Notes: generated by a model not told the origin, from the letters alone. A stretch of 64,000 bases of DNA from Candidatus Thiodiazotropha sp. LNASS1 (GCF_964212655.1 NZ_OZ156465.1:2294001-2358000), one strand, 5' to 3'. Shown: positions 27,142 through 37,775, counted from the first letter of the stretch. Made by a program: numbers and translations.

Positions 27142-27699
27142 TCACACTGGACTCTGATGCTGGCGCACATACTCGTACATAACGATAGATGCCGCCACCG
27201 AGACATTCAGACTCTCCACCTGCCCGAATTGAGGAATGGACACCGACAGGATATCCGGGTAGTCCTCCTCATTGAAGCTGTGACCCCACTCCTCATGGCC
27301 CAGAACAAAGGCAATCCTGCTATCCATACTGAAATTGGTTAGTATGCGCTTACACCCCCCTTCCAGCTTTACAATCTGGTATCCACGTTTAGTAAGTTCC
27401 CGATAACTTTGATCGAAGCTGTCGAAAAAAAGCGCCGGTACCTTTTTAAATGCCCCTTTCCCTGGCGCAGGATCAAAAGGACCAATATTCACCAAGTGAA
27501 CTTCGTGCGCGCCGAAAGCCTCGGCACTGCGAAAGATCTTCGCCACGTTGAACCCGGCCTTCATCTGATCCAGTACCAGGATAAACTGATGTACACCGGG
27601 CTTCGCCAACAGGTTTCTCTGGCGCTGCTTGGTGTACCGCAGCATTGCCTGATCCCGCTCAACTCTGCGTTCTTTTTTGCTTTTTCTCTCTCTGATCAT
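27142..27699 (-). CDS. TrmH/SpoU-family RNA 2'-O-methyltransferase
   Basis: SAM-dependent knotted methyltransferase of 185 residues acting on tRNA or rRNA. SPOUT motif 1 is FNVAKIFRSAEAFGAHEVHL near residue 55, motif 2 is RIAFVLGHEEWGHS near residue 130, and motif 3 is SIPQFGQVESLNVSVAASIV near residue 155. The basic N-terminal tail (RERKSKKERRVERDQ) may bind RNA. The ATG at the start of this tail is preferred over a longer frame whose first 90 codons are not protein-like. The exact target nucleotide cannot be assigned. Confidence 0.9.
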   Translation of the reverse strand: MIRERKSKKERRVERDQAMLRYTKQRQRNLLAKPGVHQFILVLDQMKAGFNVAKIFRSAEAFGAHEVHLVNIGPFDPAPGKGAFKKVPALFFDSFDQSYRELTKRGYQIVKLEGGCKRILTNFSMDSRIAFVLGHEEWGHSFNEEDYPDILSVSIPQFGQVESLNVSVAASIVMYEYVRQHQSPV

Positions 27700-27853
27700 A
27701 ATAAATCCGGGTGGTCGTTGATTTGACAACAGCCTGCCGGGATACATCCAATCGGCACAAAGACCATGACAATTGTCCAGGCTATTCTCGTTCCGTTGTT
27801 GGATTATGCATGCTGTAATACCACCACGAAAGTGAGTAGGCGGGTGATTGAAT

Positions 27854-28516
27854 ATGCAGGTAACTAATGTCAGCCGGGTCCTGGTCTGGAGCAGTAGACT
27901 CAGACTCGCCCACTGGATTCTCGGGCTCTCCTGCATCGGGTTGCTGATCACCGGTTGGCTCATGAACAATACACCCCTGATGGCACAAAGCGCTGCCGAG
28001 ATTCACTTTATGCTCAGCGGCCTGTTTCTGCCAGCACTGCTGTTGAGAATTTACCTGCTCCTATTTGGTAAAGGCAGCGAACACCTCTCCTCCTGTGAGC
28101 CGGACCTGCATCGTCTGTCGCAAGCATGGTTAGTGTTGAAGTTTTATTTAACTCTCGGTAAAGCACCCTTACCCAAATGGTACAGCCACAACCCGCTTTG
28201 GGGACCTGCCTACCTGGCACTCCACTTTTTCATGCTTTTGATTGCTGCCAGCGGTCTGTTTCTGCTCAAGGGTATCTCGATGATTGGCGGGTTGAGTCTC
28301 AACGATCTGCATCACTTGAGTTACCTGGTGATAGCAACTTTTACCCTGCTCCACATCATTGCGGTTTTCAGCCATGATCTTGCTGGCAAGGGTTCGGACA
28401 TATCTGGCATGATTAATGGGCAACGTATCTTTGAAACAGATAACCCCCGGCACGACGACAACATTGGAACCCAGAGCATTGCACTTGAGGAACTGATGAA
28501 AAGTTTGAAACGCTGA
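27854..28516 (+). CDS. cytochrome b561-type diheme membrane protein
   Basis: Inner-membrane electron carrier of 220 residues with four main TM helices (about 18-38, 50-70, 118-140, 165-185). Candidate heme ligands are His in LRLAHWILG, EIHFML, LALHFFML, NDLHHLSYL and LLHIIAVFSH. The pattern fits the bacterial b561 / Ni-hydrogenase-type cytochrome b family, which passes electrons between quinones and periplasmic partners. No partner cytochrome or dehydrogenase gene is adjacent. The ATG is chosen over a TTG two codons earlier. It is divergent from the methyltransferase gene and convergent with the ribosomal cluster. Confidence 0.85.
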   Translation: MQVTNVSRVLVWSSRLRLAHWILGLSCIGLLITGWLMNNTPLMAQSAAEIHFMLSGLFLPALLLRIYLLLFGKGSEHLSSCEPDLHRLSQAWLVLKFYLTLGKAPLPKWYSHNPLWGPAYLALHFFMLLIAASGLFLLKGISMIGGLSLNDLHHLSYLVIATFTLLHIIAVFSHDLAGKGSDISGMINGQRIFETDNPRHDDNIGTQSIALEELMKSLKR

Positions 28517-28574
28517 CCTTGCTCCGGTTTCTAGTATTCAATACCTGGTTAATCTGCATTATGACGCGCATAAA

Positions 28575-28602
28575 AAAACCCACATCAATAGATGTGGGTT
28601 TT
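28575..28602 (-). terminator. strong terminator after rplQ
   Basis: A perfect 12-bp stem AAAACCCACATC / GATGTGGGTTTT with loop AATA. On the minus strand it is followed by a run of T (28572-28574 and the stem's own T residues), ending the whole ribosomal cluster 24 bp after the rplQ stop. Four T residues on the other side may let it serve the b561 gene as well. Confidence 0.92.
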
Positions 28603-28626
28603 CAGAGCCTGATTAGTTGCTCTGGC

Positions 28627-29037
28627 TTAGGCTTCTTCAGCCTCAGTTTCGTCTTCGCTGTCCTGAGGCTCTTCAGGCAGCGGGCGGTCAACCAGCTCCA
28701 CATAAGCCATAGGCGCCTGATCGCCGGGGCGATAACCACACTTCATGATGCGTAGGTAACCTCCTGGGCGTTCCTGATAACGAGGACCCAGTTCAGCGAA
28801 CAGCTTTCCAACTGCAGCCTTGTCCCGCAGCCGGGTGAAGGCTAGGCGGCGCTTTGCCACACTGTCCGTCTTGGAGAGAGTGATAAGCGGCTCGGCGACA
28901 CGTCGCAACTCTTTTGCCTTGGGCAGGGTTGTCTTGATCATTTCATGATTGATCAGAGAGACGGTCATGTTTCTGAACATGGCATTGCGGTGGCTGCTGT
29001 TACGATTTAGCTGCCGTCCTGATTTGCGATGGCGCAT
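28627..29037 (-). CDS. rplQ: 50S ribosomal protein L17
   Basis: Large-subunit protein of 136 residues (E. coli 127). It begins [20 protein letters not shown], the invariant L17 start. The body has [20 protein letters not shown] and a globular end [20 protein letters not shown]. The last 15 residues are an acidic tail rich in Glu and Asp. It closes the alpha operon, 49 bp after rpoA, and is followed by the strong terminator. The acidic tail is longer than in E. coli. Confidence 0.98.
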   Translation of the reverse strand: MRHRKSGRQLNRNSSHRNAMFRNMTVSLINHEMIKTTLPKAKELRRVAEPLITLSKTDSVAKRRLAFTRLRDKAAVGKLFAELGPRYQERPGGYLRIMKCGYRPGDQAPMAYVELVDRPLPEEPQDSEDETEAEEA

Positions 29038-29086
29038 GATTCGACTTCCACAAATTCAAAAGTTAATAAATAGTCAGTGCAACTGC

Positions 29087-30085
29087 TTAGTGAGTCAGCT
29101 GCTCTTCGATGTTTTCCGGTGGCCAATGCTCAAGGCGCATACCCAGCGAAAGTCCGCGGCGGGCAAGTACGTCCTTTATCTCGGTCAGTGATTTCTTGCC
29201 GAGATTCGGGGTTTTCAACAATTCCACCTCAGTGCGCTGGATGAGATCGCCAATAAGGAAGATATTTTCCGCCTTCAGACAGTTTGCAGAGCGTACCGTC
29301 AGTTCGAGATCATCCACGGGACGCAGCAGTATGGGATCGATTGCCGGCTCTTCGGGCTCGGATACCGATTCTGCGGCTTCAGCTTCCAGATCGACAAACA
29401 CGGAGAGCTGATCACGCAATATGCTGGCGGAGCGTCTGATAGCCTCTTCCGGATCGATTGTACCGTTTGTCTCCAGTTCTATGACAAGACGGTCAAGGCC
29501 TGTATTCTGCTCGACACGGGCCGCTTCGACACTGTACGCCACTTCTCTTATCGGGCTGAATGATGCATCCACCTGCAACATGCCGATCGGACGCTCATCC
29601 CCTGCGCTACCCGCGCGGGCAGCCGCCGGATGGTAACCACGTCCGCGGCGTACATTCAGCGTCATGTTGATTTCACCTGACTTCGTCAGGTTGGCGATAA
29701 CCAGATCCGGGTTGGCAATCTCCACATCGTGATCCAGAGTGATATCGCTGGCAAGCACTTGTCCCGGACCCTTCTTCTGCAATTTCAGGGTCGCCTCATC
29801 GCGTGCATGCATAATGATCGCAACCTGCTTGAGATTAAGCAGCACATCAAGCACATCTTCCTGAATACCTTCCATCGTGGTGTATTCGTGAAGTACATCG
29901 GCGATCTCCACTTCAGTGATCGCGCTGCCAGGCATCGATGAGAGCAGGATGCGCCTTAATGCATTCCCCAAGGTGTGGCCAAAGCCCCGCTCCAACGGCT
30001 CAAGGGTCACTTTCGCACGTGTAGCCGTGAGGGGCTGAACGTTTACTATCCGGGGCTTGAGAAATTCCGTAACGCTATCGATCAT
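29087..30085 (-). CDS. rpoA: RNA polymerase alpha subunit
   Basis: A 332-residue subunit that dimerises to nucleate RNA polymerase assembly and contacts UP elements and activators. The N-terminal domain (1-230) has [21 protein letters not shown] flexible acidic linker (about 232-250) precedes the C-terminal domain (about 250-325), with [20 protein letters not shown] and [21 protein letters not shown]. coli RpoA has 329 residues. It sits between rpsD and rplQ in the alpha operon with 20- and 49-bp gaps. Confidence 0.99.
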   Translation of the reverse strand: MIDSVTEFLKPRIVNVQPLTATRAKVTLEPLERGFGHTLGNALRRILLSSMPGSAITEVEIADVLHEYTTMEGIQEDVLDVLLNLKQVAIIMHARDEATLKLQKKGPGQVLASDITLDHDVEIANPDLVIANLTKSGEINMTLNVRRGRGYHPAAARAGSAGDERPIGMLQVDASFSPIREVAYSVEAARVEQNTGLDRLVIELETNGTIDPEEAIRRSASILRDQLSVFVDLEAEAAESVSEPEEPAIDPILLRPVDDLELTVRSANCLKAENIFLIGDLIQRTEVELLKTPNLGKKSLTEIKDVLARRGLSLGMRLEHWPPENIEEQLTH

Positions 30086-30105
30086 GTATATTCCCTCGTC
30101 AAGGC

Positions 30106-30726
30106 TTACTTGGAGTAGAGCTCGACGACCAGTTGTTCATTAATCTCTGCTGACAAATCTGATCGATCCGGTACACGTTTCAGCTTGCCTTTCATCGCTT
30201 TCGGATCAACTTCAACCCAATCGACAAAACCATACTGCCCTTGCAGTTCGAGTGCCCCCTGAATCCTGAGCTGTTTCTTTGCCTTTTCCCGGATAGAGAC
30301 TTCATCTTCCGCTGTAACTTTGAATGAGGGTACGTTAACTACCTTGCCATTGACCTCTATCGCCTTATGGCTCACAAGTTGACGCGCTTCAGCTCGGGTA
30401 GAGCCAAAACCCATTCGATAGACAATGTTGTCGAGACGTGTCTCAAGCAGTTGCAGCAGGTTCTCACCGGTTGCGCCTTTACTCTGCGCAGCAGTTTTGT
30501 AGTAGTTGCGGAACTGCTTTTCCATTATGCCGTAGATACGACGCACCTTCTGCTTCTCGCGCAGCTGCAAACCGTAATCGGATACCCGACGACGGCGATC
30601 TCCCATCTGCCCGGGCACCTTCTCCATATTGCATTTGGAATCGAGTGAACGCACGCGGCTCTTCAGGAAAAGATCAGTACCTTCCCTGCGGCTTAGCTTA
30701 CACTTGGGTCCGATGTACCTTGCCAT
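30106..30726 (-). CDS. rpsD: 30S ribosomal protein S4
   Basis: A 206-residue primary 16S rRNA-binding protein, the same length as in E. coli. The start [20 protein letters not shown] is canonical. It also has [19 protein letters not shown] and the S4 RNA-binding domain (about 97-160) with [20 protein letters not shown]. In E. coli S4 represses the alpha operon by binding the rpsM leader. Here 107 bp precede rpsM and could hold such a pseudoknot, which I did not verify. The N-terminus lacks the zinc-binding cysteine set, having only one early Cys. Confidence 0.99.
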   Translation of the reverse strand: MARYIGPKCKLSRREGTDLFLKSRVRSLDSKCNMEKVPGQMGDRRRRVSDYGLQLREKQKVRRIYGIMEKQFRNYYKTAAQSKGATGENLLQLLETRLDNIVYRMGFGSTRAEARQLVSHKAIEVNGKVVNVPSFKVTAEDEVSIREKAKKQLRIQGALELQGQYGFVDWVEVDPKAMKGKLKRVPDRSDLSAEINEQLVVELYSK

Positions 30727-30744
30727 TTTCAGTAACTCCAGTAA

Positions 30745-31134
30745 TTAGACGCGGCGCTTCTTGGGAGGACGGCAGCCATTGTGTGGAATGGGCGTAACAT
30801 CAGAGATGCTCGTGATCTTGAATCCCGCATTGTTCAGGGAACGCACAGCGGATTCGCGGCCAGGCCCGGGGCCTTTCACGTTCACATCAAGATTTTTGAC
30901 GCCATACTCCTTGACCATCTGTCCGACGCGATCAGCAGCCACCTGGGCCGCAAACGGGGTGCTCTTTCTAGAACCGCGGAATCCCGATCCACCAGCGGTG
31001 GCCCAAGCCAGCGCATTGCCCTGGCGGTCACTAATGGTAATGATTGTGTTGTTGAAAGAGGCATGTATATGCGCGATCCCATCGGTCACACTCTTCTTTA
31101 CCTTTTTCTTACCACGGATACTAGGTTTAGCCAT
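30745..31134 (-). CDS. rpsK: 30S ribosomal protein S11
   Basis: A 129-residue platform protein of the small subunit, identical in length to E. coli. Clear motifs are [20 protein letters not shown] and [20 protein letters not shown], with the basic end [12 protein letters not shown]. The ATG at [10 protein letters not shown] is chosen over an upstream in-frame start three codons earlier because it gives the family N-terminus. It is third in the alpha operon, 18 bp before rpsD. Confidence 0.99.
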   Translation of the reverse strand: MAKPSIRGKKKVKKSVTDGIAHIHASFNNTIITISDRQGNALAWATAGGSGFRGSRKSTPFAAQVAADRVGQMVKEYGVKNLDVNVKGPGPGRESAVRSLNNAGFKITSISDVTPIPHNGCRPPKKRRV

Positions 31135-31168
31135 CTTCTGCACCTACAGATTCATAAATATGGTTTGT

Positions 31169-31525
31169 TTAACGCTTGATCGGGCGACGTGGCCCTTTGC
31201 GTGTCCTGGCATTGGTACGGGTACGCTGGCCACGGAGCGGTAGTCCGCGACGATGGCGTATCCCACGATTGCAGCCGAGGTCCATCAGACGTTTGATATT
31301 CATGGAGATTTCACGACGGAGATCGCCTTCGACGGTGTAGCGCGCAACGATTGTACGTATGCTCTCCACCTGGTCCTCACTGAGTTCCTGGATCTTGACG
31401 TTCGGTTCTATACCGGCCTCTTTACAAATATCGCCCGCACGAGAACGCCCGATACCGTATATCGATGTCAGTGCAATGACCGCATGTTTTCGGTCTGGAA
31501 TGTTGACCCCTGCAATTCGAGCCAT
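31169..31525 (-). CDS. rpsM: 30S ribosomal protein S13
   Basis: A 118-residue head protein that contacts the 50S subunit and P-site tRNA, the same length as in E. coli. It starts [20 protein letters not shown] and ends with the basic tail [19 protein letters not shown]. The ATG has AGGAG 8 nt upstream; a ten-codon extension in frame is not conserved. The gap to rpmJ is 107 bp, long for this cluster, and is the expected place for S4-mediated control of the alpha operon. Confidence 0.98.
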   Translation of the reverse strand: MARIAGVNIPDRKHAVIALTSIYGIGRSRAGDICKEAGIEPNVKIQELSEDQVESIRTIVARYTVEGDLRREISMNIKRLMDLGCNRGIRHRRGLPLRGQRTRTNARTRKGPRRPIKR

Positions 31526-31632
31526 CTCTAAATCTCCTGAACAAACCCCTGGCACTCTGCCAAAGGGAAACGCGCAATATTACTCTACACAACCGCTTGC
31601 ATCAAGCGGATGTGGCACTAATTTTGCCCTGA

Positions 31633-31746
31633 TTAACCCTGACGCTGCTTATGACGCCCTTCTTTACAGATCACTCTGACGACGCCATTCCGGCGTACAA
31701 TTTTGCAATTTCGGCAGATCTTTTTTACCGATGCACGCACTTTCAT
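31633..31746 (-). CDS. rpmJ: 50S ribosomal protein L36
   Basis: A 37-residue zinc-ribbon protein, the smallest of the large subunit. It reads [19 protein letters not shown] and ends GRHKQRQG, with Cys11, Cys14, Cys27 and His32 as zinc ligands, so it is the zinc-binding (C+) form. It sits between secY and rpsM at the end of the spc operon, as in E. coli. Confidence 0.97.
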   Translation of the reverse strand: MKVRASVKKICRNCKIVRRNGVVRVICKEGRHKQRQG

Positions 31747-31785
31747 GATTCAGACTCCAAATATTTAAAACTGTAGCGCTCGACG

Positions 31786-33138
31786 CTAGCGTAACAATCC
31801 CGCACCGCCGCCCTTCAGATTGGCCTTTTTCATCAGCCCATCGTATTGATGCGACATCATGTGCGCCTGTATCTGCGCCATGAAATCCATAACCACCACG
31901 ACAATAATCAGCAATGATGTACCACCAAAATAGAAGGGGACATTCCAGCCCACGATCAGGAACTCAGGCAGCAAACAGACCAGGGTGATGTAGATCGCAC
32001 CCCAAAAGGTCAATTTACTCATCACACCGTCGATGTACTTGGCCGTTTGTTCCCCCGGACGGATACCGGGTATGAACGCACCTGATCGCTTCAGATTGTC
32101 GGCGGTCTCCCGTGAATTGAAGACCAACGCAGTGTAGAAAAAACAGAAAAAGATTATCGCCGCTGCGTAGGCCATTACATATACCGGCTCACCTGGAGAC
32201 AGCTTGGCGAATATATCCTGTATCCAGCGTGTGCCCTCAGTATTACCGAACCACTGCCCGAGTGTTGCCGGAAAGAGGATGATACTGGACGCAAAGATCG
32301 GCGGAATTACACCTGCCATATTCAATTTCAACGGCAGATGCGTGCTTTGCGCGGCCAGCATTTTTCTGCCCTGCTGACGTTTGGCATAATTGATTGTAAT
32401 CCTGCGCTGCCCCCGTTCAACGAAGACAACGAAGGCGGTTACAGCAATCGCCAATACAAAAAGGAAAAGGATCGTCAGCGCATTAAGTTCACCGGTACGG
32501 GCAAGTTCCAGCGTACCACCGATAGCGGATGGAAGACCTGCAACGATACCGGCAAAGATGATTAGCGAAATACCGTTGCCAATGCCACGCTCGGTGATCT
32601 GCTCACCCAGCCACATCAGGAACATGGTGCCTGTTACCAGCGATACGGCAGCAGTAACGACAAAACCCATACCCTGGTGGATAACGATGGTTTCGCCGCC
32701 GACGGTCTGGCTCTGCAACGCTATCGAAATACCCACGGCTTGGAAAGTCGCCAAAACGACCGTGCCGTAACGGGTATATTGGGTTATCTTTCTACGCCCC
32801 GACTCACCCTCTTTTTTCAACTGTTCCAAAGATGGAATGACTGCAGACATCAGCTGCATGATAATCGACGCGGATATATAGGGCATGATGCCTAGCGCGA
32901 ACAGGCTGGCACGTTCCAGGGCACCCCCGGAAAACATGTTGAACATGTCCAGAATTGATCCCTGGGCCTGTTCAAAAAGAGCTGCCAATGCTACCGGATT
33001 GACACCAGGCACAGGTATAAAGGTACCGATGCGGAACACCAACAGCGCACCTGCGACAAACAACAGCCGTTGACGAAGCTCCGTCAATCGGCCCATGCTG
33101 CCAAGCGCACCCATCATTTGTGTTCCCTGATTGGCCAT
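31786..33138 (-). CDS. secY: protein translocase subunit SecY
   Basis: Channel-forming subunit of the SecYEG translocon in the inner membrane. It has 450 residues with ten hydrophobic segments (E. coli 443). Recognisable segments are [20 protein letters not shown] at the N-terminus, the plug and pore region [14 protein letters not shown] through [20 protein letters not shown], and the cytosolic loop [20 protein letters not shown] that contacts SecA or the ribosome. Only 2 bp separate it from rplO upstream. Its partner secE lies 25 kb away within the same large cluster. Confidence 0.99.
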   Translation of the reverse strand: MANQGTQMMGALGSMGRLTELRQRLLFVAGALLVFRIGTFIPVPGVNPVALAALFEQAQGSILDMFNMFSGGALERASLFALGIMPYISASIIMQLMSAVIPSLEQLKKEGESGRRKITQYTRYGTVVLATFQAVGISIALQSQTVGGETIVIHQGMGFVVTAAVSLVTGTMFLMWLGEQITERGIGNGISLIIFAGIVAGLPSAIGGTLELARTGELNALTILFLFVLAIAVTAFVVFVERGQRRITINYAKRQQGRKMLAAQSTHLPLKLNMAGVIPPIFASSIILFPATLGQWFGNTEGTRWIQDIFAKLSPGEPVYVMAYAAAIIFFCFFYTALVFNSRETADNLKRSGAFIPGIRPGEQTAKYIDGVMSKLTFWGAIYITLVCLLPEFLIVGWNVPFYFGGTSLLIIVVVVMDFMAQIQAHMMSHQYDGLMKKANLKGGGAGLLR

Positions 33139-33140
33139 GA

Positions 33141-33572
33141 TTACTCGACCTTGCCACCAGCCGCTTCGATTGCTGCCTTAGCGCCCTTGGTCACAGCAAT
33201 ACCTTTCACGGTAACGGCACGATCAATATTGCCCGAAGCGAAGATCTTCGCTCTTTTTATCGATCGTGTGACCAGGTTTGCCTTTTTCAGGGCGTCAAGA
33301 TCGATCACTTCTGCATCGACCTTCGCCAACTCGCCTAGACGTACCTCAGCCGCTGCCAAAGAGACACGCGAAGTGAAACCAACCTTCGGCAGGCGTCTTT
33401 GCAGTGGCATCTGGCCACCTTCAAATCCAACCTTGTGATAGCCGCCGGAGCGTGATTTCTGTCCTTTGTGGCCACGACCACAGGTCTTACCAAATCCACT
33501 GCCGATACCTCGCCCGACCCGTTTACGGGCGGTCTTGCTGCCAGCGGCAGGTTGTAGTGTATTCAAGCGCAT
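33141..33572 (-). CDS. rplO: 50S ribosomal protein L15
   Basis: A 143-residue late-assembly protein (E. coli 144). The start [20 protein letters not shown] and the glycine-rich [20 protein letters not shown] extension, which reaches into 23S rRNA, are typical. It is packed 2 bp after rpmD and 2 bp before secY, so these three are surely co-translated. Confidence 0.98.
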   Translation of the reverse strand: MRLNTLQPAAGSKTARKRVGRGIGSGFGKTCGRGHKGQKSRSGGYHKVGFEGGQMPLQRRLPKVGFTSRVSLAAAEVRLGELAKVDAEVIDLDALKKANLVTRSIKRAKIFASGNIDRAVTVKGIAVTKGAKAAIEAAGGKVE

Positions 33573-33574
33573 CT

Positions 33575-33763
33575 TCAGGCCTCCACAACCTTGACCATAT
33601 AGTTGACTTTATTCACCATGCCTCGTGTTGCTGGAGTATCCTCCACTTCTACGATCTGGTGCATACGTCGTAATCCCAACCCGGCGACACACGCTTTATG
33701 GCTTGCCAATCTGCCACTTGTGCTGCGCACCAGAGTCACACGCATCATTTTTTTCTTAGCCAT
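33575..33763 (-). CDS. rpmD: 50S ribosomal protein L30
   Basis: A 62-residue protein (E. coli 59) with the characteristic [20 protein letters not shown] and [20 protein letters not shown]. The first residues MAKKKM form a short basic extension. Only 3 bp follow rpsE. L30 is absent from some bacteria, so its presence here fits gammaproteobacteria. Confidence 0.98.
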   Translation of the reverse strand: MAKKKMMRVTLVRSTSGRLASHKACVAGLGLRRMHQIVEVEDTPATRGMVNKVNYMVKVVEA

Positions 33764-33766
33764 GAC

Positions 33767-34273
33767 CTACCCCAGGATATCCTCGACGCTCTTGCCGCGC
33801 TTCAGAGCAGCGGACTCGGCATCTGTCATCTCTTGCAAGCCGTTGATGGTCGCCCGAACAACGTTCATTGGATTGTTCGTCCCGATACACTTCGCCAGTA
33901 CATTCTGTACACCCAGCACTTCAAAAACGGCACGCATCGCACCGCCGGCGATAATGCCGGTACCGTCAGAGGCTGGCTGCATATGTACCTTTGCAGCACC
34001 ATGTCTGCCTGTAACGGGATATTGCAAGGTAGAACCGCTGAGGCGAACCGATACCATGTTCTTGCGTGCCGTCTCCATGGCCTTTTGAATTGCCACCGGA
34101 ACTTCACGCGCCTTGCCGGTACCGAAACCGACTCGTCCTTTGCCATCACCGACAACAGTCAGTGCGGAGAATCCGAACTGACGGCCGCCTTTAACTACTT
34201 TTGCCACCCGGTTTACATTGACCAGCTTTTCAAGAAACTCGTCGCCCTCAGGCTTTGCATTGAAATTAGCCAT
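33767..34273 (-). CDS. rpsE: 30S ribosomal protein S5
   Basis: A 168-residue protein involved in mRNA helicase activity and decoding fidelity (E. coli 167). The double-stranded-RNA-binding-like domain has [20 protein letters not shown], and the second domain has [20 protein letters not shown]. The N-terminus [17 protein letters not shown] is slightly divergent. It is in the spc operon, 12 bp after rplR. Confidence 0.98.
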   Translation of the reverse strand: MANFNAKPEGDEFLEKLVNVNRVAKVVKGGRQFGFSALTVVGDGKGRVGFGTGKAREVPVAIQKAMETARKNMVSVRLSGSTLQYPVTGRHGAAKVHMQPASDGTGIIAGGAMRAVFEVLGVQNVLAKCIGTNNPMNVVRATINGLQEMTDAESAALKRGKSVEDILG

Positions 34274-34285
34274 AATCCAGAACCT

Positions 34286-34642
34286 TTAAAATTGAAGACC
34301 GGCTTCACGCGCCGCTTCTGCGAGTGCTTTGACCCGCCCATGGTAACGAAAACCTGAGCGGTCGAAGGCCACATTCTCTACACCGGCGGATTTAGCCCGC
34401 TCAGCGATATATTTACCGACGATCTTTGCCGCATCGACATTACCGCAGGCACCCTCGATCTCACCCCGAATCGCTTTATCGAGTGTCGAGGCGCTGGCAA
34501 GCACATTGCCGCCATCCGGGCTGATCACCTGAGCATAGATATGTCGGGGCGTGCGATGAATAGAGAGACGATGCGCGCCAAGCTCCTGAATCTTTGCCCG
34601 AGTACGACGTCCACGACGTATGCGTGATATTTTCTTTTCCAT
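34286..34642 (-). CDS. rplR: 50S ribosomal protein L18
   Basis: A 118-residue 5S rRNA-binding protein (E. coli 117). Features are the basic start [20 protein letters not shown], the strand [20 protein letters not shown], and the end [20 protein letters not shown], all conserved. It lies in spc order between rplF and rpsE with short gaps. Confidence 0.98.
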   Translation of the reverse strand: MEKKISRIRRGRRTRAKIQELGAHRLSIHRTPRHIYAQVISPDGGNVLASASTLDKAIRGEIEGACGNVDAAKIVGKYIAERAKSAGVENVAFDRSGFRYHGRVKALAEAAREAGLQF

Positions 34643-34651
34643 CGTTCTACC

Positions 34652-35185
34652 CTATTTCTTCTTGGCTTCTTTACGCGCCACATATTCGTCTACATAACGT
34701 ACGCCCTTGCCTTTGTAAGGCTCCGGCGGACGAAAAGCGCGAATTTCCGCTGCCACCTGACCGACACGCTGTTTGTTGCTTCCACTGACGACTATTTCAG
34801 TGGCCGAGGGTGTCGCAATACTGATACCCTCAGGAACCGGATAGTCAATGGGATGCGAGAAACCCAGATTGAGGTTGAGTGATTTACCACCGGCTTGGGC
34901 ACGGTAACCGACGCCAACTAATTGTAATTTCTTCTCAAATCCCTGACTGACACCGGTCACCATATTGTTGACCAGCGCCCGCATGGTGCCAGCCATGGCC
35001 CAGGTTGCCTTGTTCTCGCTCTTCGGCGCTACCTTAAGGGAGTTTTCCTCTTCGGAAACATCTATCGATGGGTGTATCTCCATCGCCATTTCACCCTTGG
35101 GTCCCTTGACACTGAGCGACTGCTCACTCTTTTTGACCGTAACACCGGATGGAAGTGTAATCGGGCTCTTAGCTACACGTGACAT
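34652..35185 (-). CDS. rplF: 50S ribosomal protein L6
   Basis: A 177-residue protein near the factor-binding site, the same length as in E. coli. It has two similar domains: [20 protein letters not shown] opens the first, and [20 protein letters not shown] opens the second. The C-terminal [20 protein letters not shown] is invariant. The ATG at MSRVAK is preferred over a 22-codon upstream extension that overlaps rpsH, and GGGGGA lies upstream at a suitable distance. Confidence 0.98.
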   Translation of the reverse strand: MSRVAKSPITLPSGVTVKKSEQSLSVKGPKGEMAMEIHPSIDVSEEENSLKVAPKSENKATWAMAGTMRALVNNMVTGVSQGFEKKLQLVGVGYRAQAGGKSLNLNLGFSHPIDYPVPEGISIATPSATEIVVSGSNKQRVGQVAAEIRAFRPPEPYKGKGVRYVDEYVARKEAKKK

Positions 35186-35198
35186 CTCATCATCCCCC

Positions 35199-35594
35199 TT
35201 ACGCAACGTAGGCGATGACTTCACCGCCCTGACCCGTCTCCCGGGCAGCACGGTCGGACATCACACCTTTTGAGGTGGAGATAATCGCCACACCCAGACC
35301 ACCACGCACCTTGGGCAGTTCATCCTTGCCCTTGTAGACACGCAGCCCGGGCCGACTGACTCGCTTGATCAAATCGATAACAGGGCGACCTTGATAGTAG
35401 CGCAGCTCCAAAACCAGCGTCGGTTTCTTGGATTCGCTATTGATTGAGACTTCCTGAAGAAAACCTTCATTTTTCAGAAGGTTAGCAATTGAGAGCTTAA
35501 GCTTTGAGGAGGGCAGCTCTACAGTCGTCTTCTTGGCTGCCTGGCCATTACGGATGCGTGTAAGCATATCCGCGATGGGATCTGACATACTCAT
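35199..35594 (-). CDS. rpsH: 30S ribosomal protein S8
   Basis: A 131-residue primary 16S rRNA-binding protein and, in E. coli, the repressor of the spc operon through a site near rplE (E. coli 130 residues). It starts [20 protein letters not shown], with AGGAG 6 nt upstream of that ATG. The C-terminal [20 protein letters not shown] and [19 protein letters not shown] form the RNA-binding half. A 102-bp gap separates it from rpsN. Confidence 0.98.
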   Translation of the reverse strand: MSMSDPIADMLTRIRNGQAAKKTTVELPSSKLKLSIANLLKNEGFLQEVSINSESKKPTLVLELRYYQGRPVIDLIKRVSRPGLRVYKGKDELPKVRGGLGVAIISTSKGVMSDRAARETGQGGEVIAYVA

Positions 35595-35696
35595 AATGAG
35601 CTCCTGTGGTCAGTCCGCCTTTGTGGCGCGATACCGAAACATAAAATAACAAAACGGGCCAGCAGCTGACCCGAGTAAAGGCGCGCAATTATACGC

Positions 35697-36002
35697 TTAC
35701 CAACTGGCTTTAACAAGCCCCGGAACATCGCCGCGCATCGCGGCTTCGCGCAGTTTATTTCTGCAGAGTCCGAATTTGCGATAGACACCGTGTGGCCGAC
35801 CTGTCACCCGACAGCGGTTCTGCTTGCGGGATGGACTTGCATCCCGAGGCAGCTTCTGCAGTTTCAGCGTCGCCTCTTCGATCTGCTCGAATGTGCTGTT
35901 TGGATTCTTGATAACCGCCTTCAGGGCACTACGCTTGGCAGCATATTGGGAGGCGATTCGGGCACGCTTGTTTTCGCGTGCGATCATGCTCTTTTTTGCC
36001 AT
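35697..36002 (-). CDS. rpsN: 30S ribosomal protein S14, long zinc-free form
   Basis: A 101-residue protein, exactly the E. coli length. It begins [20 protein letters not shown] and ends [20 protein letters not shown] followed by [18 protein letters not shown]. The CxxC pairs of the short zinc-binding S14 are missing, so this is the long, zinc-independent type. It lies between rplE and rpsH with a 9-bp upstream gap. Confidence 0.98.
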   Translation of the reverse strand: MAKKSMIARENKRARIASQYAAKRSALKAVIKNPNSTFEQIEEATLKLQKLPRDASPSRKQNRCRVTGRPHGVYRKFGLCRNKLREAAMRGDVPGLVKASW

Positions 36003-36011
36003 ATTCCGGAC

Positions 36012-36551
36012 TCAGTTCTTAAAAGGAAATTTGAAGGCTTCCAGCAACGCACGACCCTCTTCATCGGTCTTCGCCGTAGTGGTAATGGTGATATCCAAGC
36101 CACGAATAGCGTCGATCTTGTCGTAATCGATCTCTGGAAACATGATTTGCTCTTTAACGCCCATGGAGTAGTTCCCACGGCCGTCGAATGACTTGCCGTT
36201 CAGGCCACGGAAATCCCGAATTCTGGGTATCGCTATGTTGATCAGGCGATCGAGAAATTCGTACATCCGCTCACGGCGCAGGGTCACCTTACAACCGATC
36301 GGCCATCCTTCACGCACCTTGAAACCGGCGATGGATTTGCGGGCATGGGTAATGACCGCTTTTTGACCCGCGATTTTTTCCATATCACCGACCGCGTTTT
36401 CCAGGACTTTCTTATCGCCGATCGCCTCGCCCACTCCCATATTCAGAGTGATCTTGGTGATCTTGGGAACCTGCATGACGCTGCCGAACTGAAACTTGTC
36501 CATCAACTCCTGGACAATGGTTTCACTATATTGTTGCTGTAATCTTGCCAT
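36012..36551 (-). CDS. rplE: 50S ribosomal protein L5
   Basis: A 179-residue 5S rRNA-binding protein, the same length as in E. coli, that forms an intersubunit bridge. Motifs are [20 protein letters not shown] near residue 25, [20 protein letters not shown] near residue 75 and [20 protein letters not shown] near residue 140. In E. coli the S8 target lies around this start. It is 13 bp after rplX. Confidence 0.99.
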   Translation of the reverse strand: MARLQQQYSETIVQELMDKFQFGSVMQVPKITKITLNMGVGEAIGDKKVLENAVGDMEKIAGQKAVITHARKSIAGFKVREGWPIGCKVTLRRERMYEFLDRLINIAIPRIRDFRGLNGKSFDGRGNYSMGVKEQIMFPEIDYDKIDAIRGLDITITTTAKTDEEGRALLEAFKFPFKN

Positions 36552-36564
36552 GTCTGATCACGCC

Positions 36565-36885
36565 TCAGATGTCGACGACTTCTTGATTCGATTTGAAGAT
36601 TCGAACCTTCTTGCCATCTTCAAGAATTTTAAAGCCGACCCGGTCACCCTTATCGGTTGCCGGATTGTAGAGGGCCACGTTGGAAATGTGTAAAGGCATC
36701 TCTTTATCAAGTATGCCGCCAGGCTCTCCGCGATTTGGATTGGGCTTGGTGTGTTTTTTTGCCATATTGACATTTTCAACAACCAGCCTGTCGTCCTGCA
36801 GCATTCTGACTACAGTACCGCGTTTGCCTCTGTCTTTTCCGCTGATGACGATTACCTCGTCGCCCTTTTTAATCTTGCTTGCCAT
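36565..36885 (-). CDS. rplX: 50S ribosomal protein L24
   Basis: A 106-residue early-assembly protein (E. coli 104) with an N-terminal KOW motif [20 protein letters not shown], the middle [20 protein letters not shown] and the end [20 protein letters not shown]. It is the second gene of the spc block, 10 bp after rplN. Confidence 0.98.
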   Translation of the reverse strand: MASKIKKGDEVIVISGKDRGKRGTVVRMLQDDRLVVENVNMAKKHTKPNPNRGEPGGILDKEMPLHISNVALYNPATDKGDRVGFKILEDGKKVRIFKSNQEVVDI

Positions 36886-36895
36886 TGATGCCGCC

Positions 36896-37264
36896 TCACA
36901 AAACTTCTGGTGCGAGCGAAATGATCTTCATAAATCGCTCACTCCTTAATTCACGGGTCACGGGGCCAAAGATACGCGTACCTATGGGCTGCAGTGCGTT
37001 GTTCAACAGCACGGCAGCGTTGGTGTCGAAACGGATCACTGATCCGTCCGGACGACGAACGCCCTTCTTGGTTCTGACTACAACCGCATTGTAGACATCA
37101 CCTTTTTTCACTTTACCTCTAGGTATGGCATCTTTGACACTGACTTTTACGATATCTCCGATCCCTGCATAGCGGCGATGAGAACCACCCAGCACCTTTA
37201 TGCACTGAACCTGCTTCGCGCCACTGTTGTCAGCAACACTGAGGTTGGTCTGCATCTGAATCAT
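36896..37264 (-). CDS. rplN: 50S ribosomal protein L14
   Basis: A 122-residue protein (E. coli 123) that sits at the subunit interface and binds the silencing factor RsfS in other bacteria. [20 protein letters not shown] opens it, and [20 protein letters not shown] and [20 protein letters not shown] follow. It is the first gene of the spc operon by E. coli convention, but only 53 bp separate it from rpsQ of the S10 set. Confidence 0.99.
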   Translation of the reverse strand: MIQMQTNLSVADNSGAKQVQCIKVLGGSHRRYAGIGDIVKVSVKDAIPRGKVKKGDVYNAVVVRTKKGVRRPDGSVIRFDTNAAVLLNNALQPIGTRIFGPVTRELRSERFMKIISLAPEVL

Positions 37265-37317
37265 GGTATTGCCCTAATTCCAAATAGTTTCGATTGGACG
37301 CACTCTGAGAACAGCTC

Positions 37318-37578
37318 TCAGCCGGCACGCTCCAGCACTTTAACCAAACGCCAAGTTTTGGTTTTCGACAGTGGACGACACTGTTCCACCATCACGGTAT
37401 CGCCTTTCTGGCACTCATTCGCTTCGTCATGCGCATGTACCTTTGTCGAACGGCGCATGAATTTCCCATAAACCGGATGCTTTACACGGCGTTCGACGGA
37501 TACAGTGATCGATTTATCCATCGCGCTACTGACAACCTGTCCAATCAGCGTCCGGTTTGTTGCCTGCTGTTCACTCAT
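37318..37578 (-). CDS. rpsQ: 30S ribosomal protein S17
   Basis: An 86-residue primary 16S rRNA-binding protein (E. coli 84). The OB-fold has [20 protein letters not shown] and [20 protein letters not shown], with the end [20 protein letters not shown]. Its ATG overlaps the rpmC stop by 4 nt. It is the last gene of the S10 operon in E. coli order. Confidence 0.98.
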   Translation of the reverse strand: MSEQQATNRTLIGQVVSSAMDKSITVSVERRVKHPVYGKFMRRSTKVHAHDEANECQKGDTVMVEQCRPLSKTKTWRLVKVLERAG

Positions 37579-37775
37579 GATGCCTCACCCGACTTCTGTT
37601 CATTCATAAGAGTCTTTACACGTGCTATATCCTTGCGAACTTCCCTCATGCGCGACGGCTTGGCCAACTGGCCTGTGCCCCGCTGCATACGCAGATTAAA
37701 CTGCTCTTTCAGAAGCTCTTCGAGCGTAGTTGTCAGCTCTTGTTGGGACTTCTCTCTTAACTCTGATGCTTTCAT
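37575..37775 (-). CDS. rpmC: 50S ribosomal protein L29
   Basis: A 66-residue helical hairpin protein at the exit tunnel rim (E. coli 63). It begins [20 protein letters not shown] and has [20 protein letters not shown]. The start shares one base with the rplP stop (TAATG) and the stop overlaps rpsQ by 4 nt, so three genes are translationally chained. Confidence 0.98.
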   Translation of the reverse strand: MKASELREKSQQELTTTLEELLKEQFNLRMQRGTGQLAKPSRMREVRKDIARVKTLMNEQKSGEAS